12,396 bases of DNA from Methanosarcinaceae archaeon (GCA_030609665.1 JAUWBW010000032.1:1-12396), one strand, 5' to 3'. Counted from the first letter of the stretch, positions 1 to 6,451 are shown. Made by a program: numbers and translations. Notes: generated by a model from the letters alone, not told the origin.

Positions 1-797
1 GCAATCCGCAAAGGTGCCTCGGCCTTCTGTGCTTCGATAGAAAGCAATTCATCGCTTGCCAATATGAAATCCGAATATTTTGATCTGAGTGACTCGATCT
101 CCGCATTAAGAGATTCAATGTTATTTTGTGAATTTACAATATCCTGCTCTAACTTTTTCAGGAGTTCTGCAGGTATACCGCTTATTTCTGGCATCCTCAG
201 TTCCTTAAAAGCAAAGTCCGGCAAAATATCCGAAACCGCATCTGCGTGCTCTTTCAGAACAAACAGTGCAATCGTTCCGGATTTTGGATCAGAGAACAGT
301 TCGTATGATTTTGTGATGCTTGAAAGTTCAAATTCAATATCACCTTTTACAACACCTGAAAAAACAGCCAGATTCTCATAACCGCGATATTGGTCAAGAT
401 CTAAAGGTATTGTGGAAAATGGAAGCAGTTCTCTGCTGAGAGTATCAAGTTCCTTCAGATTGTTCTCAATTTCGCTCTTTCTGTCGGTTCTCTTTGAAAC
501 CTCGTCATCCAGTTCTACTAATTTTGTGTCAAGTTCCTTAAAAAGGGATTCAACATTCTGCTTTCCAACTTCTGCTTTCTTTATGCCCAAAAAACTTGAG
601 ATCGACCTGATCTTGATCAGTTTATTTGACACATCATCTGCATTTTCAAACGGCTTACCTATTTTCAGACCCAGTTCTTCATCGTTATAATCTTCTATAT
701 GGAACGCATTGATACCGTGCAGTGAATTCACTGTTTGCTCAAGTATGTCTTTGTGACCTATAATTGTCGCACGGCTCATCTGTTTAGGACTAAGCAT
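1..797 (-). CDS. ahaI: A-type ATP synthase subunit I (AhaI/AtpI), N-terminal part
   Basis: Subunit I is the large membrane subunit of the archaeal A1AO ATP synthase: its cytoplasmic N-terminal half is part of the peripheral stalk and its C-terminal half lies in the membrane beside the rotor ring. Only the first 265 residues are present; the gene runs off the left edge, so the membrane segments are not seen. The visible part starts MLSPKQMSRATIIGHKD, matching the family start, and then has long heptad-like Glu/Lys/Leu stretches (about residues 75-125 and 215-255) expected of stalk helices. I chose the ATG at 795-797 because it overlaps the ahaH stop (ATGCTTAG), typical of translational coupling; Met7 (777-779) is an alternative. 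The gene order ahaH-ahaI is the known start of Methanosarcina-type ATPase operons. The identification comes from N-terminal pattern and context. Confidence 0.93.
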   Translation of the reverse strand, partial: MLSPKQMSRATIIGHKDILEQTVNSLHGINAFHIEDYNDEELGLKIGKPFENADDVSNKLIKIRSISSFLGIKKAEVGKQNVESLFKELDTKLVELDDEVSKRTDRKSEIENNLKELDTLSRELLPFSTIPLDLDQYRGYENLAVFSGVVKGDIEFELSSITKSYELFSDPKSGTIALFVLKEHADAVSDILPDFAFKELRMPEISGIPAELLKKLEQDIVNSQNNIESLNAEIESLRSKYSDFILASDELLSIEAQKAEAPLRI

Positions 798-1116
798 GTA
801 TTGCCCTCTCAAATTCCGAAATTAAGTGATCTCCAGCCCTGTCCACATTCGCCTGTGCTTTTTCAACAATAGCCTTAGCGTCGCCCTCACTGTCATCTAT
901 GATCTTTAATTTTTCTTCCTTGATGGTTGCTTCCGCAGACTTCAAAGATCTCTTGGCAGACTCGTGCGCATCAATCTCGGCCTGTTTAACGATCTCCCTT
1001 GCCTCTGCCCTGGCATCAGTAATGCGTTCGCTCTTATTTTTCGCAGCATCATCCACAATATTCCTTGCGTTTTCCTCTGCTTTTTTTATTTCAGATAAGA
1101 TCTCATTTTTAGCCAT
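790..1116 (-). CDS. ahaH: A-type ATP synthase subunit H (peripheral stalk)
   Basis: A 108-residue, highly charged, almost entirely helical protein with continuous Ala/Glu/Lys/Asp heptads (EIKKAEENARNIVDDAAKNK and onward) and no membrane segment. This is the pattern of subunit H, which pairs with subunit E as a right-handed coiled-coil peripheral stalk of the A1AO ATP synthase. Length fits the family (about 100-110 aa). The ATG at 1114-1116 is preceded by GAGG (minus-strand complement of 1123-1126) at 6 bases. It is the first gene of the operon: 366 bases upstream are non-coding, and its last codons overlap the ahaI start by 8 bases. Coiled-coil composition alone is not diagnostic, but the position directly before ahaI makes the call firm. 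Confidence 0.92.
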   Translation of the reverse strand: MAKNEILSEIKKAEENARNIVDDAAKNKSERITDARAEAREIVKQAEIDAHESAKRSLKSAEATIKEEKLKIIDDSEGDAKAIVEKAQANVDRAGDHLISEFERAIHA

Positions 1117-1180
1117 GAAAATCCTCGTTGTATAATATCAATTAATGTAATCCGATTTAATTCCTTCCTACTGCAAAGAT

Positions 1181-1190
1181 AGATATAAGT
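1181..1190 (-). promoter_or_regulatory. Candidate TATA box of the ahaHI operon
   Basis: Read on the minus strand this is ACTTATATCT, an archaeal TATA-like element about 65-75 bases before the ahaH start. With the usual ~25-base spacing, transcription would start near 1160 and leave a leader of about 45 bases that contains the GAGG site. Other TATA-like elements lie further upstream inside the tandem repeat, so the choice is uncertain. Confidence 0.35.
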
Positions 1191-1270
1191 CCTTCGGTTT
1201 CAGCGATACTGCACGTGATATTGTTAACGATTTATCATTCAAATCCCCAGTTTTTTGACACCATTTTCTA

Positions 1271-1394
1271 TGAGAAAACACTCACTTCGTTTGCGTTAAC
1301 TCGGACTATATAAGCCTATAAATTATATACAACGAGAAAATCCTCACTATGCCTGGATTTACCCGGACTATACAATTCTATTAATTATATACTA
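1271..1394. repeat. Diverged 62-base tandem duplication, two units
   Basis: Units 1271-1332 and 1333-1394 align without gaps; I count 46 of 62 identical positions. Each unit begins GAGAAAA, passes through CGGACTATA and ends AATTATATAC. A partial, inverted relative lies at about 1117-1154, directly over the ahaH leader: its minus strand runs from CGGATTACAT to ACAACGAGG, resembling the second half of unit 1. Each unit contains TATA-like sequence on both strands. The spacer 1117-1482 (366 bases) otherwise holds no convincing gene; a short ATG frame at 1349 (11 codons) inside unit 2 is not credible as a gene. Confidence 0.7.
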
Positions 1395-1395
1395 C

Positions 1396-1411
1396 GAAAA
1401 TTTAAAAAATG
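1396..1411 (-). terminator. Oligo-T terminator candidate after the radical SAM gene
   Basis: On the minus strand, about 70-85 bases beyond the stop codon of the radical SAM gene, the sequence reads ATTTTTTAAATTTTC. Archaeal intrinsic termination typically uses such T tracts without a strong hairpin. It would separate the ccm/radical SAM transcript from the ATPase operon that follows on the same strand. Confidence 0.4.
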
Positions 1412-1482
1412 TCTCATGAAAATATGTCGCAAATACCTCGTCATCACCATATTGGAAATTTACGAAACACATGATGCCTGAC

Positions 1483-2673
1483 CTATCGATCAACCATATC
1501 GAGCCTGAACGGCAATTGTGCACCATCCGGAATCGTATGGATATACTTGCTCCTGAATTCAGGGTTTCGCATCATGCAATAATCGGCTGATGACTTGTAA
1601 GCACTGTGTTTGCCAATACGTTTCCATAAATTTTCAAGACTGTCTTCCCGAATATTTCCAAACGACAAAGGAGTATATGCACACGGCAAAACATCCCCTG
1701 CAGACGTGACATGTATCCAGCGCCGCCCCGCAAAACAGCCGAACTGGTCAGGCCCCATAAAATACGGGAACGCAGTGACTCTCGGACCTTCAGGATTCGT
1801 ATTCTTCTCTTTTTGGAACTTTTCAAGACGTGATACATCCTTTTGGCTAATAACCTCATCTTCGTGATCGAGCCAGCGCCCAACCGCAATGATCTCATAT
1901 ATCGACATCTCCTGCATATCCATCTCCACTGCAAAATTGTAAAAATCTTCAAGATCGTCAATATTGTCAGGCGACACAACCACGAACATATCGGTCAATA
2001 TATCGGTAGCGCGTGCATTCTTGATACCACTTATAGCATCCCTGTATGCACCATCACGCCCCCGGACACGATCATGCTCTTTTTCAAAAGGACTGTCAAT
2101 ACTAATGCGAACCGCATATAGCCCGGCAGCCTTAAGATCCTGTGCCCTTTGTTCAGTTAACCCAAAACCTGATGTGAAACATGTAGCGATCGCGCGTGTT
2201 TTATCCACACGTGCAACCATATCCACAAGGTCTTCTCGAAGCATAGTTTCACCGCCATCAAACGATATAAGATATGCACCAAGGTCAAGCGACTGGTCGA
2301 TCGTATGATTTATTTCATCAAAAGAAAGTTCCGGATCTGCAATGATATCTGCCGCACCGCAGTGAATACAATTATTCGGGCAGTGCGCTGTGATTCCGAT
2401 CGATAACTGGTCAGGAATACGTTTCCTGAGAATTGCCCCAATTTCTGCACTTATCAGCCTATCAAAAACCTCTCCCGGAATGGGTGGAACCCATGTTGAA
2501 AAGATAATCTTATCATCATCCACTGAGATTGGTTTTTCTTCCTGGAAGATCTTGTTTATTCGTTTTATTATTGGTTTTGCGATCGGTGCCATCGCACCCT
2601 CTGCATCAAGTACAACTTTACCATTCTCTGCACTGGCATTTACTTTGATCACTGATTTATCATATACACGCAT
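1483..2673 (-). CDS. Radical SAM protein with Cys-containing C-terminal (SPASM/twitch-like) domain, unknown substrate
   Basis: A 396-residue radical SAM enzyme. Residues 1-90 form an N-terminal extension that I do not recognise. The cluster motif CPNNCIHC (C98, C102, C105) binds the [4Fe-4S] cluster that cleaves SAM, and DGGET (139-143) is the SAM-contact motif of this superfamily. C313 (CFAG), C331 (DVLPCAY) and C366 (YCMMR) in the C-terminal domain, with FGNIREDSLENLW between them, look like a SPASM/twitch auxiliary-cluster domain. The open frame extends to 2736, but I chose the ATG at 2671-2673: GGTGA (2678-2682) lies 4 bases upstream and the extra N-terminus is a low-complexity Ile/Lys stretch. 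It is last in a minus-strand run behind the polyprenyl synthase (100-base gap). It lacks the N-terminal pattern I know for AhbC. Family is certain; substrate is unknown, and a role in membrane-carrier or cofactor synthesis is inference from context. Confidence 0.85.
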   Translation of the reverse strand: MRVYDKSVIKVNASAENGKVVLDAEGAMAPIAKPIIKRINKIFQEEKPISVDDDKIIFSTWVPPIPGEVFDRLISAEIGAILRKRIPDQLSIGITAHCPNNCIHCGAADIIADPELSFDEINHTIDQSLDLGAYLISFDGGETMLREDLVDMVARVDKTRAIATCFTSGFGLTEQRAQDLKAAGLYAVRISIDSPFEKEHDRVRGRDGAYRDAISGIKNARATDILTDMFVVVSPDNIDDLEDFYNFAVEMDMQEMSIYEIIAVGRWLDHEDEVISQKDVSRLEKFQKEKNTNPEGPRVTAFPYFMGPDQFGCFAGRRWIHVTSAGDVLPCAYTPLSFGNIREDSLENLWKRIGKHSAYKSSADYCMMRNPEFRSKYIHTIPDGAQLPFRLDMVDR

Positions 2674-2677
2674 GGAC

Positions 2678-2682
2678 TCACC
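2678..2682 (-). promoter_or_regulatory. Ribosome binding site deciding the radical SAM start
   Basis: GGTGA on the minus strand, 4 bases before the ATG at 2673. It supports this start over the in-frame ATG at 2736, which would add 21 low-complexity residues. The same GGTGA motif precedes ccmD, ahbA and ahbB. Confidence 0.65.
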
Positions 2683-2773
2683 TGTAAGTTTGAATATAAA
2701 TTTGAGTTTGAATTTAATTATGGTTATAATTATCAAAATTGCCTGGATCAGTAATATAACATGAAAATGGTTT

Positions 2774-3628
2774 TTACGGAAGCATATCAGTCGTAATATG
2801 ATTTGTTATCTGCAACAATTTATCCGTAGCATCACATGCATCAAACGTTCCGAGTATATCACTTGCAAACATAACCTGTTTTTTAACTTCTTCGATCGAT
2901 CTTTTCACTGCATCTTCATGTGACATCTGTTTAAGATATATTTGCGGTAATGTCACAGATTCGTGAGTGGACTTCTTGTCATCTTGTGCATTCAGATACT
3001 CAAGGAGGTCATCTACTATCTGGTATGCAGTACCCACATGTTCCCCATACAACCGACACTTATTCGCAACTTCATCATCCGCGCCACCAATATATGCACC
3101 AATAGATGCGCTCGCTGCAAAAAGGGATGCGGTCTTTTTACGGATGCATTCGTAATAGTTACTCTCCTCAAATGTTCCAGTGACACTTTTAACGTCAATC
3201 GTTTCCCCTTCCGCCATATACATACCCGCGCGTCCGAAATCACGAACGGCATTTGTACCAAAAGGTGATATTAATTCAATTGACTTTGAAATCAAAAAAT
3301 CCCCACATAGCATTGCTGCGGCATGACCGAATTTTTCATGCGCTGAGGGAAGACCTCTTCGAATTACCCCTCCATCCAGGAGGTCATCATGTATCAATGA
3401 GGCAGAATGTATCAGCTCGATTGCCAAAGCCGCATCAACACTCTTTTTTAAATCTCCGCCACAAATTTCAGATGATAGCATAAGTATGATCGGACGTATC
3501 TTTTTTCCACCTGAATTGCAAACATGGGTGACCATTTTTTTCATCTGGGACGACTCGTCCATAGCTGCGATCATATCAGACATCGCAGACGTAATTAGTT
3601 TGTGTTCATCCCATTGCTCAATGTTCAT
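2774..3628 (-). CDS. Polyprenyl diphosphate synthase (trans-isoprenyl, probably long-chain)
   Basis: Condenses isopentenyl diphosphate onto an allylic diphosphate to build a linear prenyl chain. Motifs in order: GGKKIRP (40-46, IPP binding), first Asp-rich motif DDLLD (81-85), basic RR after it (90-91), KKT (164-166), and second Asp-rich region QIVDDLLEY (203-211), where the usual DDxxD is DDxxE. Ala76, five residues before the first Asp motif, is small; bulky residues there stop chains at C15-C20, so a longer product is likely (inference). Length 284 aa is slightly short for the family (about 300-330). The ATG at 3626-3628 follows GAGG at about 7 bases. It lies 48 bases after ccmE on the same strand and 100 bases before the radical SAM gene. 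A product such as the methanophenazine or quinone side chain fits a cytochrome locus; archaeal lipid GGPP synthase is the alternative. Confidence 0.88.
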   Translation of the reverse strand: MNIEQWDEHKLITSAMSDMIAAMDESSQMKKMVTHVCNSGGKKIRPIILMLSSEICGGDLKKSVDAALAIELIHSASLIHDDLLDGGVIRRGLPSAHEKFGHAAAMLCGDFLISKSIELISPFGTNAVRDFGRAGMYMAEGETIDVKSVTGTFEESNYYECIRKKTASLFAASASIGAYIGGADDEVANKCRLYGEHVGTAYQIVDDLLEYLNAQDDKKSTHESVTLPQIYLKQMSHEDAVKRSIEEVKKQVMFASDILGTFDACDATDKLLQITNHITTDMLP

Positions 3629-3676
3629 CCAGTGCCCTCACGATCTAATTGTATAATTAATATTCGATATTGTGTG

Positions 3677-4057
3677 TTATTCAGTATATTTTGAAGAACA
3701 GCCAACCACGATCTGTGTAGCCTCGATCTTATCAGTAGCCACCATTGTACCACTCATACTGACCTCTTTTCCTTCATCAAGTGTCGGAGGCAAATCACCC
3801 GTATATTCAACATATATCTCAGTTGTTCCATCTTCTACATCGACCAGGATAAATGAAATAATGTCCGGGGTTACAATAAGTGTACCATTCTTGATCATAC
3901 CCATTGTACCGATCTTATCCCCGATATATTTGTCAGGGTTTGAAGTAAGTTCTGAAACCATAAGGTACTGCTGGGAAAAATCAACACCCCATAGTCCAAT
4001 AATTGCGACAGCGACAATCACCCCAATTGCAATAACAGTCTTTTGTTTTTTATTCAT
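3677..4057 (-). CDS. ccmE: Cytochrome c maturation protein CcmE, CxxxY type
   Basis: CcmE is the membrane-anchored heme chaperone of System I cytochrome c maturation; it receives heme and passes it to apocytochromes outside the membrane. The 126-residue product has a short basic N-terminus (MNKKQK), one membrane segment (about 7-25), then a small beta-rich domain of OB-fold type. The classical heme-binding HxxxY is replaced by C120-S-S-K-Y124 near the C-terminus, the CxxxY variant described for archaea and some sulfate reducers that use a modified System I. Length is close to other CcmE proteins. The ATG at 4055-4057 is followed directly by the Lys-rich anchor; the upstream ribosome site (GGTGT) is imperfect. 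It is preceded by ccmD with 26 bases between. ccmA, B, C and F are not in the window. Confidence 0.87.
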   Translation of the reverse strand: MNKKQKTVIAIGVIVAVAIIGLWGVDFSQQYLMVSELTSNPDKYIGDKIGTMGMIKNGTLIVTPDIISFILVDVEDGTTEIYVEYTGDLPPTLDEGKEVSMSGTMVATDKIEATQIVVGCSSKYTE

Positions 4058-4083
4058 TTACAAACACCGGTTTGTTGTACCTT

Positions 4084-4206
4084 TTATAGTAACTTGTTTA
4101 ATTTAGCAAGTTCCCTGTTCAATTGTAAACGGGTTCGAATCATATAAAATATGTATGAAAATATCGCAATCCATGTAATCGTAAATGCAGTATATAATGA
4201 GTCCAT
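4084..4206 (-). CDS. ccmD: CcmD-like small membrane protein
   Basis: A 40-residue protein (start MDSLYTAFTITWIAIFSYIF). One membrane segment covers about residues 7-23, and a basic, charged helix (about 24-38: RTRLQLNRELAKLNK) follows. This is the layout of CcmD, which in System I helps release heme-loaded CcmE from the CcmABC complex. The ATG at 4204-4206 has GGTGA(T) three to four bases upstream, and the stop at 4084-4086 is 26 bases before ccmE. CcmD proteins share little sequence, so the call rests on size, topology, the Tyr/Trp-rich start and location just before ccmE. It is short enough to be missed by automatic gene callers. Confidence 0.8.
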   Translation of the reverse strand: MDSLYTAFTITWIAIFSYIFYMIRTRLQLNRELAKLNKLL

Positions 4207-4246
4207 AACATCACCTTTTGTTTGCGCTTTACTTGCTTTCCTTCTT

Positions 4247-4322
4247 AGTATCGAGTGTATATAAATATTGAGTATAATCGTCTAGTATCACATATATTAA
4301 TAAGGATGCATGTAGTATAATC
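4247..4322. promoter_or_regulatory. Repeated AGTAT motifs in the divergent promoter region
   Basis: AGTATCG (4247-4253), AGTATAATC (4271-4279), AGTATCA (4284-4290) and AGTATAATC (4314-4322) recur in the same orientation between the two divergent transcripts. The last two sit in similar contexts (TAGTAT..CACAT.ATATT). They could be operator half-sites for a regulator shared by the ccm and ahb transcripts, or chance in A/T-rich DNA. Confidence 0.3.
4258..4266 (-). promoter_or_regulatory. TATA box of the ccmD-ccmE-prenyl synthase-radical SAM transcript
   Basis: Minus strand reads ATTTATATA, a strong archaeal TATA element. With about 25-base spacing the transcript would start near 4236, leaving a leader of about 30 bases with the GGTGA site before ccmD. 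Confidence 0.6.
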
Positions 4323-4346
4323 ACATCATATTTAAGCGAATTGAAC

Positions 4347-4354
4347 TATATTTT
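4347..4354 (+). promoter_or_regulatory. Candidate TATA box of ahbD (leaderless transcript)
   Basis: TATATTTT lies 18 bases before the ahbD ATG at 4372. Usual TATA-to-start spacing would put the transcript start close to the ATG itself, and no Shine-Dalgarno sequence precedes the codon, so a leaderless mRNA is likely. A second TATA-like element, CATATTTAAG at 4327-4336, would give a leader of about 15 bases. Confidence 0.45.
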
Positions 4355-4371
4355 ACTAACCCAAAAATTAA

Positions 4372-5433
4372 ATGATTACTATGGCAACACCACCAAGACT
4401 TATAGCATGGGAACTGACGGCAGGTTGTAACCTCTCCTGCGTACACTGCAGGGGTGCATCAACCTTTGAGATCCCACAAGGAGAGCTTACAACCGACGAG
4501 GCAAAGCATTTCATAGACGAAATTGTGGAGATGGGAAATCCGATCCTGATCATAAGCGGAGGGGAACCTCTTGTCCGCAAAGACATGTTCGAAATCGCAC
4601 AATATGGAACTGACAAAGGACTTCGTGTCGTAATGGCAACAAACGGGACCCTTGTCACGCCCGAGGTCGCAAAAAAGATGAAAGAGGTCGGGATACAGAG
4701 GGTCAGCATCAGTCTCGATGGAGCAAATGCAAAATCCCATGATGATTTCCGTGGTGAACCCGGCGCATTTGATGGAGCACTGCGTGGGATTGATTATATC
4801 AAAAAAGCAGGCATCGGTTTCCAGGTAAACACTACCATCACAAAGCGTAATATTGACGAGATACCAAAGATCCTTGAATTTGCAACAGAACTAGGAGCAG
4901 AAGCACTCCATATTTTCCTTCTGGTGCCAACCGGCAGGGGCAAGGAGATCGAAGCGGATGAGATCCCGCCTGTTGAATATGAACGTGTCCTTAATTGGTT
5001 CTATGACCAGCAAAAAACATCAAAGATCCAGCTGAAAGCTACATGTGCGCCGCATTACTTTAGGATCATGCGCCAGCGTGCGAAAAAGGAAGGTATTGAA
5101 ATATCTGTGAAAACGCATGGATATGAAGCCATGACCAAAGGATGCCTTGGAGGCACAGGATTTTGTTTTATATCCAGCATCGGTGAAGTGTTCCCATGCG
5201 GATATCTGCCGGTACTTGCAGGCAGCATAAAAGAGCAGAGTTTCAAGGATATCTGGGACAACGCAAAGGTGTTCAATGACATCCGTGATACAAGCAAACT
5301 CAAAGGCAAATGCGGTGATTGCGGATACAAGGAAGTGTGCGGTGGCTGTCGTGCACGTGCGTATGCGGCAACTGGGGATTACATGGCAGAGGAACCGTAT
5401 TGCATATACACACCACCAAAGGTGAAGGAATAA
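4372..5433 (+). CDS. ahbD: AhbD, radical SAM heme b synthase
   Basis: AhbD carries out the last step of the siroheme-dependent heme pathway: oxidative decarboxylation of two propionate side chains of Fe-coproporphyrin III to the vinyl groups of heme b. The 353-residue product has the radical SAM cluster motif CNLSCVHC (C19, C23, C26), GGEP (63-66), and a Cys-rich SPASM-type C-terminus (C258, C265, C276, C314, C317, C323, C326, C344). Segments TCAPHYFRI, FPCGYLP and CGGCRARAY are typical of AhbD. It heads the plus-strand run, and its stop is only 2 bases before ahbA. No Shine-Dalgarno precedes ATG 4372; ATG 4381 is a possible alternative. The Cys-rich C-terminus and linkage to ahbA/ahbB distinguish it from AhbC. 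Confidence 0.93.
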   Translation: MITMATPPRLIAWELTAGCNLSCVHCRGASTFEIPQGELTTDEAKHFIDEIVEMGNPILIISGGEPLVRKDMFEIAQYGTDKGLRVVMATNGTLVTPEVAKKMKEVGIQRVSISLDGANAKSHDDFRGEPGAFDGALRGIDYIKKAGIGFQVNTTITKRNIDEIPKILEFATELGAEALHIFLLVPTGRGKEIEADEIPPVEYERVLNWFYDQQKTSKIQLKATCAPHYFRIMRQRAKKEGIEISVKTHGYEAMTKGCLGGTGFCFISSIGEVFPCGYLPVLAGSIKEQSFKDIWDNAKVFNDIRDTSKLKGKCGDCGYKEVCGGCRARAYAATGDYMAEEPYCIYTPPKVKE

Positions 5434-5435
5434 AA

Positions 5436-5891
5436 ATGGTACAACTCGATCAAATTGATAAGGATATCCTGAATACCATTCAGTTGGATTTTCCGCTTGA
5501 AACACATCCATTTGAAAAACTGGGCGAACAGTTGGACATCCCTGAAGATGAAGTGATCCGGCGCCTTGAGCGACTGAACAGTGCAGGTGCGATCCGGCGC
5601 ATCGGGCCAATAATCAACACAAAGAAAACCGGCGGGATCAGCACTCTTGTTGCGGCCAAAGTGCCGGAGCAGAGGATCGATGAAGTTGCAGAGGCGATCA
5701 ATCGATACCCCGAAGTGTCACACAATTACCTGCGCCCTGCAGAGTATAATATATGGTTCACGATATCCACCTCAAGTGATGAGAGGCTTATGCAGATACT
5801 TGATGAACTGAAGGCTGAAACCGGATGCGATCTGATCAACCTGCCTACCAAACGGCTGTTCAAGATCGGAGTTAAATTCAATATAAGGTAA
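5436..5891 (+). CDS. ahbA: Siroheme decarboxylase subunit AhbA
   Basis: AhbA and AhbB together remove two acetate carboxyl groups from siroheme to give 12,18-didecarboxysiroheme. The 151-residue protein has the Lrp/AsnC-like architecture of this family: an N-terminal helix-turn-helix-like region (about 5-60, ending GAIRRIGPI) and a C-terminal alpha/beta domain with VSHNYLR (95-100; H96) and YNIWFTI (104-110), the AhbA-type signature. The frame is open from 5319, inside ahbD, but I chose ATG 5436 because GGTGAAGG precedes it and it starts 2 bases after the ahbD stop. The next gene is its paralogue ahbB. A transcription-factor role is less likely given the pairing and pathway context. Assigning A versus B rests on the HNY versus HCY motif and is less sure than the family. 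Confidence 0.88.
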   Translation: MVQLDQIDKDILNTIQLDFPLETHPFEKLGEQLDIPEDEVIRRLERLNSAGAIRRIGPIINTKKTGGISTLVAAKVPEQRIDEVAEAINRYPEVSHNYLRPAEYNIWFTISTSSDERLMQILDELKAETGCDLINLPTKRLFKIGVKFNIR

Positions 5892-5901
5892 GGTGAGAAA
5901 A

Positions 5902-6360
5902 ATGGACGAGATCGATACCCAGCTTATCAAACTTACACAGGATGGAATACCATTTACCCATGCACCATTTGCATACATCGCCAAAGAACTTGGTATCAGT
6001 GAAGAGGAGATCGTTGCCAGATTTGAAAACTTGCAACAAAATGGAGTTATCCGAAGATTTGGTGCATCCATTGGGCATCGGGCGATTGGCATCACAGCCA
6101 ATGCAATGTGCACATGGAACGTGCCTGATGACAAAGTCGAAGAGGTCGGAGCGATAATGGCAGGTTTTACCGAAGTGACACACTGCTACGAACGACCGCG
6201 TTATCCTGACTGGTCATACAATCTATTCACAATGGTACATTCTTACACAAGAGAGGATTGTGAAAAAGTGGCAAGGGAAATCTCGAAAGCCACGGGTATT
6301 TCGGATTACAGCCTTTTGTTTAGCGAACGGGAATTTAAGAAAACGGGTGCAAGGTTATAA
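5902..6360 (+). CDS. ahbB: Siroheme decarboxylase subunit AhbB
   Basis: Partner of AhbA in siroheme decarboxylation. The 152-residue product repeats the AhbA layout: helix-turn-helix-like region (residues 1-58, ending GVIRRFGAS), then an alpha/beta domain with VTHCYERP (92-99; H94) and YNLFTMVH (106-113), the AhbB-type signature. I chose ATG 5902 because AGGTGA (5891-5896) lies 5 bases upstream; an in-frame GTG at 5893 overlaps that ribosome site and is less likely. The ribosome site starts on the last base of the ahbA stop, so the two are probably translated together. It ends the first heme block; 260 non-coding bases follow. Confidence 0.88.
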   Translation: MDEIDTQLIKLTQDGIPFTHAPFAYIAKELGISEEEIVARFENLQQNGVIRRFGASIGHRAIGITANAMCTWNVPDDKVEEVGAIMAGFTEVTHCYERPRYPDWSYNLFTMVHSYTREDCEKVAREISKATGISDYSLLFSEREFKKTGARL

Positions 6361-6364
6361 TTGT

Positions 6365-6406
6365 AATTATAGTTATAGTTACAATTGATAATTATAGTTA
6401 TAGTTA
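6365..6406. repeat. Perfect 17-base direct repeat, part of an ATAGTTA array
   Basis: The same 17 bases (AATTATAGTTATAGTTA) occur at 6365-6381 and 6390-6406, a 25-base period. Each holds two ATAGTTA words. Two more ATAGTTAT words occur nearer sirC, at 6563-6570 region and 6582-6588, both inside ATCATAGTTAT. Together they form six ATAGTTA words in the ahbB-sirC gap; they may be regulator sites or simple-sequence expansion. Confidence 0.6.
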
Positions 6407-6451
6407 AAAACCATTGACTAAAATGCAAATTTCAACAAGTGATAAGTAATA

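Noticed and set aside
64..690. Plus-strand open frames of 105 and 92 codons opposite the ahaI gene
   Set aside because: Ser/Phe-rich translations opposite a clearly coding subunit I sequence; no ribosome site or family resemblance.
1349..1384. Short ATG frame after a leader-like sequence in the tandem repeat
   Set aside because: Only 11 codons, no clear ribosome site and it falls inside diverged repeat units; not credible as a leader peptide.
1483..2673. Radical SAM gene as AhbC, the missing deacetylase of the heme pathway
   Set aside because: The N-terminal region and motifs do not resemble the AhbC pattern I know, it lacks a full SPASM Cys set, and it lies on the other transcript beside a prenyl synthase.
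5020..5610. Minus-strand 196-codon frame opposite ahbD/ahbA
   Set aside because: It lies antisense to two well-supported genes and its His/Cys-rich translation is the mirror of their motifs.
5436..6360. AhbA and AhbB as Lrp/AsnC transcription regulators
   Set aside because: They have that fold, but the paired arrangement after ahbD and the HNY/HCY motifs fit siroheme decarboxylase subunits.
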